Source of the DNA: Treponema sp.
GTDB taxonomy: Bacteria > Spirochaetota > Spirochaetia > Treponematales > Breznakiellaceae
Direction: 5' to 3'
DNA length: 6,514 nt
NCBI GenBank assembly: GCA_031284385.1
Contig: JAISZZ010000151.1
Coordinates: 1-6,514, forward strand
Made by a program: the position numbers and the translations under genes. Of the stretch, positions 6,376 to 6,514 are shown in pieces; positions within the stretch are counted from its first letter, which is position 1, and every line of letters begins with the position of its first letter. Under the pieces are notes generated by a model, which worked only from the letters and a program-made list of their open reading frames with translations, was not told where the DNA came from and did not search any database.

Positions 6376-6421
6376 CTCAAGTTAATCAGCATTGTCCTAG
6401 GGCAACGCTGATTAACTTGAG
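6376..6421. repeat. Long inverted repeat, perfect 15-bp arms
   Basis: CTCAAGTTAATCAGC (6376-6390) and GCTGATTAACTTGAG (6407-6421) are perfect complements. Inside, TTG (6392-6394) can pair with CAA (6403-6405) after one mismatch, and the centre is the palindrome CCTAGG (6396-6401). Nearly the whole 46 bp can fold on itself. Confidence 0.9.
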
Positions 6422-6458
6422 GCCTCGCCAACTTCGTTGGCGCATCAGCGTTGCCCTA
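6398..6458. repeat. Second inverted repeat, 15-bp arms, competing with the first
   Basis: TAGGGCAACGCTGAT (6398-6412) and ATCAGCGTTGCCCTA (6444-6458) are perfect complements. The left arm overlaps the centre and right arm of the 6376-6421 inverted repeat, so the two folds cannot form together on one strand. The space between its arms holds a smaller hairpin (6426-6442). Confidence 0.9.
6426..6442. repeat. Nested hairpin, 7-bp stem
   Basis: CGCCAAC (6426-6432), TTC loop, GTTGGCG (6436-6442). It is perfectly paired and sits inside the 6398-6458 inverted repeat, so both could form at once as a long stem with an internal hairpin. Confidence 0.8.
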
Positions 6459-6513
6459 TGTATTTGCTCATTTCATTACGCAAATACGGCATTAAAGTAG
6501 CACCGATTGCGTC
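6445..6513 (-). CDS. Possible C-terminal end of an unidentified upstream gene
   Basis: Read on the minus strand from the right edge, one frame is open for 22 codons (DAIGATLMPYLRNEMSKYIGQR) and ends at TGA (6447-6445). The other two minus frames hit stops almost at once. The composition looks protein-like, but 22 residues are too few to assign a family. If real, its last codons form one arm of the 15-bp inverted repeat at 6398-6458, which would put a large hairpin directly behind its stop codon. It could equally be a chance open frame. Confidence 0.35.
   Translation of the reverse strand, partial: DAIGATLMPYLRNEMSKYIGQR
6460..6487. repeat. Inverted repeat, 8-bp arms
   Basis: GTATTTGC (6460-6467) and GCAAATAC (6480-6487) are perfect complements around a 12-nt loop. 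It adjoins the palindrome cluster but may also be coding sequence of a gene entering from the right edge, so the pairing could be coincidental. Confidence 0.5.
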
Positions 6514-6514
6514 A

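Noticed and set aside
6376..6458. Integron attC site
   Set aside because: The inverted repeats do not give the expected RYYYAAC/GTTRRRY core pair with a spacer of suitable size; the CGCCAAC/GTTGGCG pair has only a 3-nt loop and the wrong first base. No integrase is present.
6249..6500. Plus-strand open frame of 83 codons through the palindrome cluster
   Set aside because: It has no ribosome site, crosses all the inverted repeats, has no recognisable motif and no double-glycine leader, and overlaps the operon promoter region. It is unlikely to be a precursor peptide.

Overview
The window holds one complete minus-strand operon of four genes (positions 6219 to 686). It is flanked by a repeat-rich spacer and the start of an unrelated restriction-modification gene on the left, and by a cluster of palindromes on the right. 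A lipoprotein signal, a short membrane-fusion (HlyD) protein and moderate base composition suggest a diderm bacterium. The homopolymer tracts and dispersed repeats would suit a host-associated, Treponema-like spirochaete, but this is a weak guess and no marker gene supports it.

In order of transcription the operon encodes: (1) a lipid-anchored substrate-binding protein of the branched-chain amino acid (type I periplasmic-binding) fold; (2) a one-TM HlyD-type adaptor; (3) an ABC half-exporter of 549 residues; (4) a second ABC half-exporter of 640 residues with an extra N-terminal domain. Genes 1 and 2 are separated by 4 nt, and genes 2/3 and 3/4 each overlap by 4 nt (ATGA), so all four are probably made from one mRNA. 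A plausible sigma70-type promoter lies at 6239-6266.

Genes 2 to 4 match the layout of the NHLP/NHLM (nitrile-hydratase-leader-peptide) peptide-export cassette: HlyD, ABC1, ABC2. The match is clearest in the N-terminal domain of gene 4. Three things depart from that layout. ABC1 has no C39 leader peptidase. No precursor peptide or maturation enzyme is visible. A substrate-binding lipoprotein leads the operon.

The two ATPase domains are degenerate in a complementary way. Gene 4 keeps Walker A, Q-loop and Walker B/Glu but has lost the LSGGQ signature. Gene 3 keeps the signature but has lost Walker A, the Q-loop Gln, the catalytic Glu and the H-loop. A heterodimer would therefore have one nearly canonical ATP site and one dead site.

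Left of the operon, 207-685 holds two near-identical 88-bp repeats, each preceded by a run of exactly 14 C, then the N-terminal 68 codons of a type ISP/IIG-like restriction-modification enzyme running off the left edge. Right of the operon, 6315-6487 holds several perfect inverted repeats, some mutually exclusive. A possible C-terminal fragment of another minus-strand gene runs off the right edge.
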